NCBI GenBank assembly: GCA_015493525.1
Contig: WGCY01000019.1
Span: 1 to 64,000 of the forward strand
Length of the DNA stretch: 64,000 nucleotides
Direction of reading: 5' to 3'
Source: Bacteroidales bacterium
GTDB lineage: Bacteria > Bacteroidota > Bacteroidia > Bacteroidales > F082
Shown here in pieces: positions 15,128-24,972 of the stretch. How positions within the stretch are numbered: position 1 is the stretch's first letter; every line of letters begins with the position of its first letter. The notes below the pieces were generated by a model. That model was not told the origin of the DNA. It worked only from the letters and a program-made list of their open reading frames with translations, and did no database searches. The position numbers were made by a program, and so were the translations under genes.

Positions 15128-17818
15128 TTATTGGTAGTGTTTGTTAAAAAATTGCTTGTAAACTTTTATGTCTTTTGCCTGGTAAAATAAAGGATAATTT
15201 TCTTTTGAAATGACAAACAGCTGATATTTTTGTTTTTGGATGCCTGAAAACACATACGTATCTTTGGATAATTGTTTATAGTATGCCATGGCCTGCTGCT
15301 TGTTCATAAACTTTTTAATGAGCAAAAGTTGGTAATTGTTGTCAAAATTCATCGCGCTTAACTGAAGCGGTATTTGTCTGAAATACTTTTCATTAAAATC
15401 AGACAGGCGTGTCTCCAGTGCCCGGGCATCAACTCTTCTGCTGTCGGAGAGCAACAGAACAAATTGTGTGGCATTGGGATTGTCAATATAGTTGCTTTCG
15501 CCTTTTTTCTTTTTTTGTGCAGCTAGCAAAGCGGCCCTTTCTTTTTCGCTGATGCCTATTCCATATTCCAGTTGCAACATTTTGATAATGGCCTGCGAAC
15601 GTTCCACAAGCGGGCTGTGGGGGTACTGTGCAATAAGATGTTTCAGGGCTGTATAAAGCGTATCGGGGACATTCACTTTTCCCAGCGATAGTGCCCGTAA
15701 GTACAGGAAACGCGGGGCAACAACCGTATCGTCGGGATATTTCTCCAGGGCCCGGTCGGCATAAGTTATTACGCGATAATACTGTTCGTGTTCAAAAGCC
15801 TGGTATGTGCGGCTGTACAGCTTTTCGGCTTCGCCGTGCGTCTCTTCCAACTTCTTGTAAAAGTTAGGGTTCAACAACACTTTGGCATACAAGCTTCCCG
15901 GAAAATTCTCCAAAATAAGTGCTTTATAGTGCGTGGCCAGGCTCTGTTTGCCAAGCCCGGAATATATTTTATATAAATGGTACCAGTTTTCTAATTGGTA
16001 ACGGTTGTTTGGGTATCTTGATTGGAAATTCAAATAGTTTTTTAAGGCATCGGCAGTGTCTTTCAGCTCCTCCAGATACAGGAATCCCAGCTTGCTGTAA
16101 CTAGCCATGATAATAGAATCCGACAGTTTAAAATCTTTTTCTGTCTTCAGAAGCGTCTTCAGATAATAGCCGCGTGTTGCCGGACCCGTGGGAACGGGTT
16201 TGCTGTTTTTGGATTTATTGCTGCCCTTTTCTGTTTCTGTCCCGTTTTCTTCCGGTATTCCCGCATTGGCCATAACCGTATGCTTATCGCTCAAAAACCA
16301 AAGGTCTTCTAACCGGCGTTGGCCCCAGCGTTTTTGAAATTCATTAAACCCTTGTGCCAGTGCGGTTTTATTGTAAAAATACCAATTGGTTGAGCCGATA
16401 GACCCTCCCGGGGGAACAGGCATGCTGCCCCCACCACTGACGCCGGCATTGGAAAACTGGTTGGCCGCCCTGTTTTCGGCAGCCACTTCACCGGCCTTTT
16501 TCTTCTCGGCAAGGGCTGTTTTGTAATCTGCTATTTTTTTATCAATAAGGGCATACAGCCGGGTGGTATCCATGCGCGAAAGTTCCTGGAGGCTGTCCTG
16601 ATTATGGATAATCTTCATATTTTCAACCAGTTGCGAAAGTATTAATGCTTTGTTTTTGATTTGGTTGTATTGTGGATAATTTTTTGGGAGAAATTGTACG
16701 GTTGTATCGTAATAAGCTTGTGCGGGCACATAATTGCCGTGGGCAAAATAGTCTTCGGCAAGTTTCAGGGCCGATGTCGATTTTTGGTAGTTATTGTCCC
16801 TGCTGTTGCTGACCGACAGTTTGAGATAGTGTACCATTAGGCTGTCGTTTTTATTTTTTTCGGCAACTTCTGCCAGGGCAAAATAAATCTGGTCGCGGTA
16901 CATCCGGTATTGATTTTTTCGCGCCATTTTTTCCAGTGTTTTTACGATGTATTTGCTATTGCCATTGGCAGCGTCATAGCTTTTGGCAAGGTACAGCCGC
17001 GCTTCAAAATCCATTTGGAATGGCGGATTCCGTTTCATTACTTTTGTGAAATAGATACCAGCCTGTTCCAGGTTTCCTTCCTGCTTATTTATCTGTCCCA
17101 TAATAAAATAGATACGGCTAAGCAGGTCTTTATCGCGTGTAACATCAATACTTTTTTCAAGATACGGATAAGCTGCAGAAGGATTTCCCTGGGCCAGATA
17201 AAGGTCGGCATACACTGTGGGCATCACGTTTTTTACTTCTGTGGGGAAGTCCTTTTGGGTTTGTTGGCTGGAGAGCAGGTTTAATGCGGCTTCCGCTTTG
17301 CCATATTGCTTATTTTCAAGGTATGTTTTAGCCAGCCATAATGTTCCGAGATAATGGATGGGGTCATATTTATATTTTTTCTGTATAAAATCGAAGACCC
17401 TGCGTGCCCCGGCAAAATCGTGTTTGTAAAAGAAAGCCTGCCCCATCATCAGATAGCTTTCCATTACCCATCTGACTTCCTCTTTGCGCCCAAAAACCAT
17501 GGAATGATTTTGAATGGTCATGGCGGCTTTTTTTATTGTCAGCTGCATTCTGGAGGACATTTGCCTGGCCATTTTTTTATCGCCGTAATTGTAAACCCGC
17601 AGGATTTTTGCATAGTTGTCCCGTGCATTTTCCCGAAGATAATCGGCTCCGGCCATCAAATTCTGCTTTCCGTTCCAGTATACGTTGTAGTGGCTGGTGA
17701 GGTTGTGGTAAGAACGTGCCATGGCCGTATTTCGCTTGGTAGAGCAGGATGAAAAACTCATCACAACACCAAGCAAAACAGATGCAAGAAGAATATTATT
17801 GGTTTTGACAATCTTCAA
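15128..17818 (-). CDS. PorW/SprE-like TPR lipoprotein (type IX secretion/gliding)
   Basis: A large TPR lipoprotein resembling PorW of Porphyromonas and SprE of Flavobacterium, needed for type IX secretion. With the TTG start at 17818 the protein has 896 residues and begins MKIVKTNNILLASVLLGVVM followed by SFSSC, a normal lipoprotein signal with a lipobox Cys. The mature part starts STKRNTAMARSYHNLTSHYN, typical of these proteins. Multiple TPR units fill about 100-400 and 560-740. An in-frame ATG at 17899 exists, but the promoter box (17873-17880) lies downstream of it. It heads a unit with bactofilin and AtpZ/AtpI-like genes. The role is inferred from family likeness. Confidence 0.8.
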   Translation of the reverse strand: MKIVKTNNILLASVLLGVVMSFSSCSTKRNTAMARSYHNLTSHYNVYWNGKQNLMAGADYLRENARDNYAKILRVYNYGDKKMARQMSSRMQLTIKKAAMTIQNHSMVFGRKEEVRWVMESYLMMGQAFFYKHDFAGARRVFDFIQKKYKYDPIHYLGTLWLAKTYLENKQYGKAEAALNLLSSQQTQKDFPTEVKNVMPTVYADLYLAQGNPSAAYPYLEKSIDVTRDKDLLSRIYFIMGQINKQEGNLEQAGIYFTKVMKRNPPFQMDFEARLYLAKSYDAANGNSKYIVKTLEKMARKNQYRMYRDQIYFALAEVAEKNKNDSLMVHYLKLSVSNSRDNNYQKSTSALKLAEDYFAHGNYVPAQAYYDTTVQFLPKNYPQYNQIKNKALILSQLVENMKIIHNQDSLQELSRMDTTRLYALIDKKIADYKTALAEKKKAGEVAAENRAANQFSNAGVSGGGSMPVPPGGSIGSTNWYFYNKTALAQGFNEFQKRWGQRRLEDLWFLSDKHTVMANAGIPEENGTETEKGSNKSKNSKPVPTGPATRGYYLKTLLKTEKDFKLSDSIIMASYSKLGFLYLEELKDTADALKNYLNFQSRYPNNRYQLENWYHLYKIYSGLGKQSLATHYKALILENFPGSLYAKVLLNPNFYKKLEETHGEAEKLYSRTYQAFEHEQYYRVITYADRALEKYPDDTVVAPRFLYLRALSLGKVNVPDTLYTALKHLIAQYPHSPLVERSQAIIKMLQLEYGIGISEKERAALLAAQKKKKGESNYIDNPNATQFVLLLSDSRRVDARALETRLSDFNEKYFRQIPLQLSAMNFDNNYQLLLIKKFMNKQQAMAYYKQLSKDTYVFSGIQKQKYQLFVISKENYPLFYQAKDIKVYKQFFNKHYQ

Positions 17819-17872
17819 AACTATGATTTCCTTAAATAACAGAATTTTAAACAATTTATTTTTTATGCTTCG

Positions 17873-17904
17873 CAAAATTAATGATTTATCGTTATTCACA
17901 TCAA
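17873..17904 (-). promoter_or_regulatory. Promoter of the PorW/SprE-like operon
   Basis: On the minus strand a TTG (complement of 17902-17904) is followed after 21 bases by TAATTTTG (complement of 17873-17880). The predicted RNA starts near 17866, downstream of the ATG at 17899, which supports the TTG start codon at 17818. Confidence 0.65.
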
Positions 17905-17990
17905 GCTCATGTTAATAAGCTGGGTTTAAGTTAAGACTTTCTGTATGTAAGTCTTATCTCAAATTCAGGTTAACAAAAGGATTTCCGGCT

Positions 17991-17998
17991 TATATTTG
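17991..17998 (+). promoter_or_regulatory. -7 box of the amidase gene
   Basis: TATATTTG at 17991-17998 matches TAnnTTTG, 35 bases before the ATG at 18034. No TTG sits at the expected upstream spacing. Confidence 0.5.
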
Positions 17999-18033
17999 CC
18001 CTGTTAAAAGAGCCCATTTTAAACAACCCGCTT

Positions 18034-18831
18034 ATGAAAGACCTCGAAATTCTTTACATACAATCCAATCTGGCCTGGGAAAACCCGATGCAAAACAGAG
18101 AGAATTTTGAAAAGATCATTCAGGGACAGGCACAGGGCTGCGATTTAATAGTATTACCGGAGACTTTTACCACGGGATTTCCCGTTGACCCGGCCCCTGT
18201 TGCCGAAACCACTGACGGCGAAAGCCTGCAATGGATGCAACGCCTCGCCGCCCAAACCGGGGCGGTCATTACAGGAAGCCTTTTGCTCAAAGAGGGGAAC
18301 ACTTATTTTAATACCCTTATCTGGATGCGTCCCGGTGGGACATTTGAAAGGTACGACAAGCGGCATGTTTTCTCCATGGGAGGCGAACACAAACGGATAA
18401 AGGCCGGTAGCCGGCCCTTGGTTGTGGAGCTTAAGGGCTGGAAAATCAGGCCTATGATTTGCTATGACCTGCGGTTTCCCGTATGGAGCAAAAACCGCTT
18501 TGAAAACGGGGGGTTCGGATACGATCTGGCTATTTATGTGGCCAACTGGCCTGCTGTTCGTATTCTTGCGTGGGATGCCTTACTTGTTGCCCGTGCCATT
18601 GAGAACCAGGCCTTTGTGCTGGGGGTCAACCGCGTAGGCCTTGATGGGTTGGGAAACAGTTACAACGGGCATTCCAAACTGGTGGATGCCAAAGGAGTAA
18701 GAATTTCGGAAGCACCGGAAAACAGGGAGGCCTCCGTGCGCGTAAGCCTTTCCGGAAAGCAATTACAGAAATTCAGAAATAAATTTAATGTGGGGCGCGA
18801 CTGGGACCGGTTTACGATAGAAACCCTTTAG
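18034..18831 (+). CDS. Nitrilase-superfamily amidohydrolase (omega-amidase type)
   Basis: The 265-residue enzyme has the Glu-Lys-Cys triad of the carbon-nitrogen hydrolase fold: Glu in VLPETFTTGFP (about residue 43), Lys in RYDKRHVFSMGGEH (about 109) and Cys in PMICYDLRFPVW (about 145). The sequence is closest in character to YafV/Nit2-type omega-amidases, which hydrolyse alpha-ketoglutaramate and related amides in methionine salvage and glutamine metabolism. The superfamily is certain; the substrate is inferred. It converges on corA, with stop codons only 9 bases apart. Confidence 0.88.
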   Translation: MKDLEILYIQSNLAWENPMQNRENFEKIIQGQAQGCDLIVLPETFTTGFPVDPAPVAETTDGESLQWMQRLAAQTGAVITGSLLLKEGNTYFNTLIWMRPGGTFERYDKRHVFSMGGEHKRIKAGSRPLVVELKGWKIRPMICYDLRFPVWSKNRFENGGFGYDLAIYVANWPAVRILAWDALLVARAIENQAFVLGVNRVGLDGLGNSYNGHSKLVDAKGVRISEAPENREASVRVSLSGKQLQKFRNKFNVGRDWDRFTIETL

Positions 18832-18840
18832 ACGTTATCG

Positions 18841-19794
18841 TCACATCCAGTGTTTTTTCTTGAAATAGGCGACCATCCCCACGCCCAGGGCAACCATCAG
18901 GACCAGCAGGATCCAAAAAGCCGTACGTTCTTCCTGAAGGGGCAGGCTGACGTTCATTCCGTAAAGGCCCGTGAGAAAGGTGAGGGGCAGCACAATGGAT
19001 GAAATAAGGGTGAGGATTTTCATTATCTCGTTGGTTTTGTTGGTCTGCATGGAATCGAAAGTGGTGGACAAACCCTCAATCAGCTCGCCGTAATCCTCCG
19101 TCATATCCCATATTTTGTTGTAATAGTCAAGGATGTTTCCCCAGTAATCTTCCATGTTGTCGGCAAAACCTTCAATACTTCCCGATTCAAATTTGTTAAA
19201 AACCCGCAACTGTGGTTTAAACATGGTGTTGAGTACAATAATATTTTTCCTCGTTGCCGAAAGACGTTCGATGACCGTTTCGGCACGGGAGCTGAAAAGC
19301 TCGCGGTTAATCAGTTCCAGCTCCAGTCCCACCTTGCGGAGCAGATAAACGGCTTGTGTCATCAGGTGCTCCATAACCGTGTAAAGCAGGGCATCAGACG
19401 TGGCAATCTCAAAATCTTCCCCCTTTTTTTCCTGTTTTCCCGCCTCTTCAAAAAGATTATCTACAACCCAGTGCGTGTTGCCCACGGTGATAAAAAAATC
19501 CTCGCCCCAGAATATCTTTACCTCTTTGGGTTTTACAAAACGGTTTTGTTTGTCAAATTTCGGAAAGTTCAGGATAAGAAAATAATAATCGTCATATACG
19601 TCAATTTTCGGACGTTGACTGGTCTGCCGGCAGTCTTCAATATCCAGTGCATGGAAGTGAAAAGTGTTTTCCAAAAACTCAAAATCCTGCTCGGAAGGCC
19701 TGGCAATATGATACCATCTCAATCGCCCACCTAATTTTACTGATTCCACCATAGGCCTTTTCGCTTTGATTCCTGTTTTTTTTGCCGGGGACAT
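18841..19794 (-). CDS. corA: CorA family magnesium/cobalt transporter
   Basis: The 317-residue protein has the CorA architecture: an N-terminal cytoplasmic alpha/beta domain, a long stalk helix, and two C-terminal membrane segments (about 258-278 and 292-311). They are separated by the invariant YGMNVSLP selectivity motif. The C-terminus is basic (KKKHWM). It imports Mg2+ (or Co2+) as a pentamer. A 197-base gap with the lysS promoter lies upstream. Confidence 0.95.
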   Translation of the reverse strand: MSPAKKTGIKAKRPMVESVKLGGRLRWYHIARPSEQDFEFLENTFHFHALDIEDCRQTSQRPKIDVYDDYYFLILNFPKFDKQNRFVKPKEVKIFWGEDFFITVGNTHWVVDNLFEEAGKQEKKGEDFEIATSDALLYTVMEHLMTQAVYLLRKVGLELELINRELFSSRAETVIERLSATRKNIIVLNTMFKPQLRVFNKFESGSIEGFADNMEDYWGNILDYYNKIWDMTEDYGELIEGLSTTFDSMQTNKTNEIMKILTLISSIVLPLTFLTGLYGMNVSLPLQEERTAFWILLVLMVALGVGMVAYFKKKHWM

Positions 19795-19959
19795 CCCCCG
19801 GATAAATTTTAACGGTCAAAAATAATCAAATTAATCAAGTCTGACAGAAAAGCTGTATGAGAAAGCAGCGTCCGTAGTTTCAGCCTGCCAATGCGACAAA
19901 TCAGTTTACTCAATTAAAGAGAATAACCCCTGTCCAAACCCGCACATCCCCATAAGTTT

Positions 19960-19967
19960 TATCTTTG
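19960..19967 (+). promoter_or_regulatory. -7 box of lysS
   Basis: TATCTTTG at 19960-19967 matches TAnnTTTG, 24 bases before the lysS ATG at 19992. No TTG is seen at -33. No T-box-like leader is present. Confidence 0.55.
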
Positions 19968-19991
19968 CAAAAAATTTAAACGCAAAAATCG

Positions 19992-21719
19992 ATGCAGCAG
20001 TTGAGTGAACAGGAGATAGTCAGGCGCAAAGCACTGGAAGAGTTAAAAAATTTAGGTATTAACCCTTATCCGCAGGCAGCCTATGATGTGAATGCATTTG
20101 CCAGGGAAATACAGGAACAGTTTCCAAAAGACAATACGCTTTTTCAGGAAGTAAGCCTGGCCGGAAGGATTATGAGCCGCCGGATTATGGGAGCCGCTTC
20201 TTTTACCGAACTTATGGACTCCACAGGACGGATTCAGCTCTATTTTAAACGCGATGACATCTGTCCGGGCGAAGATAAAACCCTGTATAACACTGTATTT
20301 AAACGATTGCTCGACATAGGTGACTTTATTGGCATTAAAGGATTTGTTTTTACCACCCAAATGGGTGAGGTTACGGTACATGTTACAGCGTTTACGGTGC
20401 TGGCAAAATCGTTGCGCCCGTTGCCGATTGTAAAAGAGAAAGATGGCAAAATATATGATGCTTTCACCGATCCTGACCAGCGTTACAGGCAACGTTATGT
20501 GGACTTGGTAGTCAACGAACAGGTACGCGATATTTTTGTAAAACGGGCACAGGTACTGCGTTCCATGCGTGAGTTTCTGAACGGAAAAGGCTATCTTGAG
20601 GTAGAAACCCCCATTTTGCAACCTATCCCCGGCGGAGCTGCTGCCCGTCCTTTTATCACCCATCACAATGCATTGGACATCCCTTTGTATTTGCGCATTG
20701 CCAACGAACTTTACCTGAAACGGCTGATTGTGGGCGGATACGAAGGCGTTTTTGAGTTTGCCAAAGACTTCCGCAACGAAGGAATGGACAGGTTTCACAA
20801 CCCGGAGTTTACCCAAATGGAAATGTACGTGGCTTACAAAGATTACCTGTGGATGATGGAGACCACTGAAACCATGGTGGAGAAAATTGTCAAAGACCTG
20901 CATGGCACAACCAAAATTCAGGTTGGGGAAAACATCATCGACTTCAAGGCTCCCTTCAAACGCATTAGTATCCTGGATTCCATTAAAGAAAATACCGGTA
21001 TCGATGTGAGCAAAATGGATGAAAACGAACTGCGTGAAGTGTGTAAAAAACTGGAAATAGAAACCAATCCTTCCATGGGAAAAGGAAAACTGATTGATGA
21101 GATTTTTGGTGAAAAATGTGAAGGTAACTACCTCCAGCCCACCTTTATCACAGACTATCCGGTGGAGATGTCGCCTTTGTGCAAACGGCACCGCGACAAT
21201 CCCCAGCTTACCGAACGTTTTGAGCTGATGGTCAATGGCAAAGAGCTGGCCAACGCTTACACCGAGCTGAACGATCCCATTGACCAGCGGCTGCGTTTTG
21301 AAGAGCAGGTAAAGCTGGCCGAAAAAGGCGATGATGAAGCCATGTATATCGATTACGATTTCCTTCGTGCACTGGAATACGGGATGCCCCCCACATCGGG
21401 TATGGGTATTGGCATCGACCGGTTGGTCATGCTGTTAACCAACCAGCCCTCCATTCAGGAAGTGTTGCTTTTCCCGCAGATGCGCCCCGAGAAACCGGCA
21501 AAAACCTATGGACCGGAAGATTTTGTGGTAGCGGGCATTGATACTGTCTGGGCAGAGCACATGATAAAAGCCGGTTTTGCCAAACCCGGCGACCTAGCTG
21601 GCATAAAAGCTACAGCCATCCAGCAGAAACTCAATGGCTACCGCAAAAAAAACAAACTTAACATCCCGGCTGTTCAGGTGGAACAAATTGAACAATGGCT
21701 GGAAAAACTGAAGAATTAA
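19992..21719 (+). CDS. lysS: Lysyl-tRNA synthetase, class II
   Basis: The 575-residue enzyme has an N-terminal OB anticodon-binding domain (about 55-155: [18 protein letters not shown]), then class II motifs: motif 2 in [20 protein letters not shown] and motif 3 in [15 protein letters not shown] at about 477-491. After the usual end near [11 protein letters not shown]-type sequence (here [11 protein letters not shown]) there is an extension of about 75 residues ([15 protein letters not shown] onward), which is normal in Bacteroidota LysRS and absent from the E. coli enzyme. It stands alone on its strand. Confidence 0.97.
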   Translation: MQQLSEQEIVRRKALEELKNLGINPYPQAAYDVNAFAREIQEQFPKDNTLFQEVSLAGRIMSRRIMGAASFTELMDSTGRIQLYFKRDDICPGEDKTLYNTVFKRLLDIGDFIGIKGFVFTTQMGEVTVHVTAFTVLAKSLRPLPIVKEKDGKIYDAFTDPDQRYRQRYVDLVVNEQVRDIFVKRAQVLRSMREFLNGKGYLEVETPILQPIPGGAAARPFITHHNALDIPLYLRIANELYLKRLIVGGYEGVFEFAKDFRNEGMDRFHNPEFTQMEMYVAYKDYLWMMETTETMVEKIVKDLHGTTKIQVGENIIDFKAPFKRISILDSIKENTGIDVSKMDENELREVCKKLEIETNPSMGKGKLIDEIFGEKCEGNYLQPTFITDYPVEMSPLCKRHRDNPQLTERFELMVNGKELANAYTELNDPIDQRLRFEEQVKLAEKGDDEAMYIDYDFLRALEYGMPPTSGMGIGIDRLVMLLTNQPSIQEVLLFPQMRPEKPAKTYGPEDFVVAGIDTVWAEHMIKAGFAKPGDLAGIKATAIQQKLNGYRKKNKLNIPAVQVEQIEQWLEKLKN

Positions 21720-21916
21720 AAAACGTTTTCAGTTTTAATCCGAAAGCAAAAACAGAAGAAATAGTTGATTTTTATTTGGCTGTTTTTAGGAATTATTTTT
21801 TTTTATAATAATATGAGCAATTTTATAAATATTTTTTGTATTTTCACCACCTGAAATATATTATAATATTTTACGTGAGTAAATATTGCAAATTATAACG
21901 TAAAATTATATTTTTT

Positions 21917-22672
21917 ATGTTTAGAACAAGAAAACTTTTTATACTCCTGTCATTACTTATTTTTCCTATGTTTATGTCGGCCCAGATAGGATATAATGAG
22001 GATATGAGTTATTGGGATTTAACGCTCTCCGGCGGTACTTCCGTATTTTTGGGCGATGTAAGCTACAGGCCATTTTCATTCTCAAAAGTAGATTGGCGTT
22101 TGGCTGCCGGTGGTTCATTCGGGCGACGTTTTTCAGCCCTTTTGGGTGGCAGGGGCACCATTACCTTTGGTAAATTTGCCGGTGAACAGAAAAATAAAGC
22201 CAGAAAAATGGATGGCAGCTATTTTGAAGTGAATGCAAATGCCCTCTTTTATTTTGTTAATCTTTTTGCCCAACATCGTATAGACCGGTTTGTTCAGCCT
22301 TACCTGATAGGAGGGTTTGGGGTTATTGGCTACAGCACAACCATGCATTCCACCGTCCCCGGTGAAAATCCGGAACTTGACAGGCAAAATGTGGAAGGGG
22401 CTTTCCTTTTTGGCCTTGGCATAGATTTTCAAATTACATCACAATGGTCAGTAGGAATTGAGTCTACGCAGCATGTTGCCTATTCTGATTTGCTTGATTC
22501 CTGGAGCGGGCATCCCTGGAAAAGAAGAAAAGAAAGAAACGATTTTCCGCACGACACCTATAACATTACCGTTTTAAATATCAAATACCGTTTTGGCGGT
22601 TATTTCAATAAAACACACACGGGAAATTACCTTAGAAATGTTACCCATCGAAAACTTAAAAGAGCTTTCTAA
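21917..22672 (+). CDS. Outer-membrane beta-barrel protein of unknown function
   Basis: A 251-residue exported protein: signal peptide about 1-22 (ending MSAQ), then alternating amphipathic strands with aromatic girdles (WDLTLSGGTSVFLGDVSY, YLIGGFGVIGYST, FLFGLGIDFQITSQWSVGIE). The last strand-like segment is YNITVLNIKYRFGGYF, followed by a short basic tail of about 20 residues. It looks like the small OmpA-barrel/PorT-like fold common in Bacteroidota, but no specific family can be named. The 197-base AT-rich gap before it (21720-21916) holds no clear promoter. Confidence 0.7.
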   Translation: MFRTRKLFILLSLLIFPMFMSAQIGYNEDMSYWDLTLSGGTSVFLGDVSYRPFSFSKVDWRLAAGGSFGRRFSALLGGRGTITFGKFAGEQKNKARKMDGSYFEVNANALFYFVNLFAQHRIDRFVQPYLIGGFGVIGYSTTMHSTVPGENPELDRQNVEGAFLFGLGIDFQITSQWSVGIESTQHVAYSDLLDSWSGHPWKRRKERNDFPHDTYNITVLNIKYRFGGYFNKTHTGNYLRNVTHRKLKRAF

Positions 22673-22794
22673 CAAACAGCTACGCAAATAATTTATTTGA
22701 TAATCGATTTTTTACTGTCCCTTAAAATATTTCATTGTAAATATATTTCCTTAAAATCAAAAAACGCATATTCCGGTGATAGGGATGTTTTGTG

Positions 22795-22802
22795 TATTTT
22801 TG
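22795..22802 (+). promoter_or_regulatory. -7 box of the tatA operon
   Basis: TATTTTTG at 22795-22802 matches TAnnTTTG, 31 bases before the tatA ATG. No TTG is seen at -33. Confidence 0.5.
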
Positions 22803-22833
22803 TCGTTTGGGAAAATAACATATCAGGAACATC

Positions 22834-23046
22834 ATGAACACTTTCATTTTACAACAGGCCGGATGGATTGGCACACCGGAAATTATACTCATTGTCTTAG
22901 CCATTGTCCTTCTCTTTGGCGGGCGCAAGATTCCTGAACTCATGCGTGGTATCGGCAAAGGGGTAAAGGAGTTTAAAGAAGGTATCAACGAAGAACCTTC
23001 TGACAAAGAAGAAAAAGCCAAAAAAACTTCCGGCAAAAAAGAATAA
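22834..23046 (+). CDS. tatA: Sec-independent twin-arginine translocase subunit TatA
   Basis: The 70-residue protein has the TatA/E layout: a short periplasmic N-terminus, one membrane helix (about 16-30: EIILIVLAIVLLFGG), the FGGRKIPELMRGIGKGVKEF hinge and amphipathic helix, and a Lys/Glu-rich tail. It forms the pore-like assembly for export of folded proteins. TatC is not in the window. Its stop overlaps the start of the transglycosylase gene (TAATG), so the two are translationally coupled. Confidence 0.93.
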   Translation: MNTFILQQAGWIGTPEIILIVLAIVLLFGGRKIPELMRGIGKGVKEFKEGINEEPSDKEEKAKKTSGKKE

Positions 23047-24878
23047 TGAAAAAGGCAATCATCCTCGTCGTTGTTTCCGCTTTGGTATTCTGTCAGTCTT
23101 CGGTTTTCAGCCAGAATACACAAAAGGTTCAGATGGCGGACACTACAGGCTTTCAACCGGCCGACAGCACACAATTACCTTCCGACAGTGTGCTGGCAGA
23201 AGATAGTCTGGAGAAAGACTTGCCCTCGTTTCGCGATACCATTAACCTGCCCAAATCGTTGGGTGTTATGGGCCGGGTTAACGACAGTATTCATAAAACA
23301 ATACAATTTCACGGACATACACTCATCAGCGATTCACCGTTGGTTCATGCACTGGACAGCCTGGCTTATGTGAAGTTTTACAAAAGAGGTTATTTGCTGC
23401 TGGATACGGCAGCCATGGAGAAATCAAAGTTCAAACCCGGACAAGTTCCGGTTTATCCCGATTCGGTTTATGCCAAACGAATAGCTGCTTTAAACGTGGA
23501 AACACCCATCGAGCTGGTTTACAACAAACCGGTAAAAGCATTTATCCATTTGTATGCTGACAAAAGACGGCTGCTCACCGAGAAGGTACTCGGGTTATCA
23601 GAGATATATTTCCCCATGATTGAACAGATTCTGGATCGCTACAACATGCCTCTCGAATTAAAATATCTGGCAGTTGTGGAGTCAGCACTAAATCCTGCCG
23701 CGGGTTCCAACAAAGGCGCCAAAGGGTTGTGGCAGTTTATGTACGGCACCGGAAAAGTGTACGGCCTGAAAGTTACTTCCATGGTCGATGACCGGTATGA
23801 CCCGTACAAAGCTACCGTAGCCGCCTGCGAGCATTTGAAAGACCTGTATGACATATATGGTGATTGGTCACTGGCACTTGCCGCCTACAATTCGGGAGCC
23901 GGAAACGTCAACCGGGCTATCCGAAGGGCCGGCGGTACCAAAAACTATTGGGCTATCTGGCCTTTCCTGCCACGGGAAACCAGAGGATACATTCCTGCAT
24001 TTATTGCTATCAATTATATTATGCATTATGCCCCGGAGCACAACCTTTTTCCTATGCGCCCCGGTATTTTTTATTACGATATTGATACAGTTACCGTCCA
24101 TAATGTATTGTCTTTTGACCAACTTCACGAAATGTTGGGAATACCTTTGGACGAGTTGAAATTTCTCAATCCGGAATTTAAAAGAGGGATTATTCCTGCG
24201 GTAAATGGGAAAACGTATGTTCTGCGTATTCCCCGCCAGTTTGCCGATGATTTTCTGAACAACGAAAAAGCACTGTATGCCTTTAAAACAAAAAGGGGAT
24301 TGGCCCATGACAAAATGTTGGCTGAGATAAAAAAAGCCGGAAACCGAAACATTATCTATGTGCGCCATGGGGACAACCTGGGAGCCATTGCCCGGCGAAA
24401 TCATGTCTATGTCAGCCAGCTTATGCGCTGGAACAGGCTGCACAGCACACGAATCTATCCCGGACAAAAATTGATAGTGTATGGTGCCGGAAGCCATCAG
24501 TTTTATCAAAAAGCTTCGGCCCCAATTACCAGGTCAGGTTCCAAAACAATCCATGTAGTCCATTCAGGAGAAAACCTGGGACTCATTGCCAAAAAATACC
24601 GCTGTACAACCACAGACCTGAAAGAGTGGAACAACCTGAGATCATCCCGGATTTATCCCGGACAAAAACTATATGTTTATAAACCGGTAGAAAAATCCAA
24701 AAATACTGTGAAATCGGGTAAATATATTTATCATGTGGTCAAACCCGGCGATACCCTGTGGGATATAGCCAAAGAATATGATGGCGTAACGGTGGAGCAG
24801 ATAAAAAGACTAAACAACATACGGAACTCACACCGCCTGCATCCGGGACAAAAAATTAAAATTGCCGCAGTCAGCTAA
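23046..24878 (+). CDS. Membrane-bound lytic murein transglycosylase with three LysM domains
   Basis: The 610-residue MltD-like protein cleaves the MurNAc-GlcNAc bond of peptidoglycan. It has a signal peptide (about 1-23), an SLT domain (about 190-340) with the catalytic Glu212 in LAVVESALNPAAGSNKGAKG and the family motifs GLWQFMYGTG and LALAAYNSGAGNVNRAI, and three LysM peptidoglycan-binding domains. The LysM repeats are at about 440-482, 501-546 and 562-608, each ending in PGQK. It starts within the tatA stop codon. No lipobox is visible, so membrane attachment is uncertain. Confidence 0.94.
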   Translation: MKKAIILVVVSALVFCQSSVFSQNTQKVQMADTTGFQPADSTQLPSDSVLAEDSLEKDLPSFRDTINLPKSLGVMGRVNDSIHKTIQFHGHTLISDSPLVHALDSLAYVKFYKRGYLLLDTAAMEKSKFKPGQVPVYPDSVYAKRIAALNVETPIELVYNKPVKAFIHLYADKRRLLTEKVLGLSEIYFPMIEQILDRYNMPLELKYLAVVESALNPAAGSNKGAKGLWQFMYGTGKVYGLKVTSMVDDRYDPYKATVAACEHLKDLYDIYGDWSLALAAYNSGAGNVNRAIRRAGGTKNYWAIWPFLPRETRGYIPAFIAINYIMHYAPEHNLFPMRPGIFYYDIDTVTVHNVLSFDQLHEMLGIPLDELKFLNPEFKRGIIPAVNGKTYVLRIPRQFADDFLNNEKALYAFKTKRGLAHDKMLAEIKKAGNRNIIYVRHGDNLGAIARRNHVYVSQLMRWNRLHSTRIYPGQKLIVYGAGSHQFYQKASAPITRSGSKTIHVVHSGENLGLIAKKYRCTTTDLKEWNNLRSSRIYPGQKLYVYKPVEKSKNTVKSGKYIYHVVKPGDTLWDIAKEYDGVTVEQIKRLNNIRNSHRLHPGQKIKIAAVS

Positions 24879-24972
24879 CCATTTTCGTTAGATAAAGCAA
24901 GAATTTTTCAACTAAAATGAAATATGCTTTTCGTATTTGCGTTATTTATGGCAGAACACTAAATCTTTAAAA

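Noticed and set aside
20052-21191. 379-codon open frame antisense to lysS
   Set aside because: It lies wholly inside the strongly supported lysS gene, has shadow-like composition and no domain.
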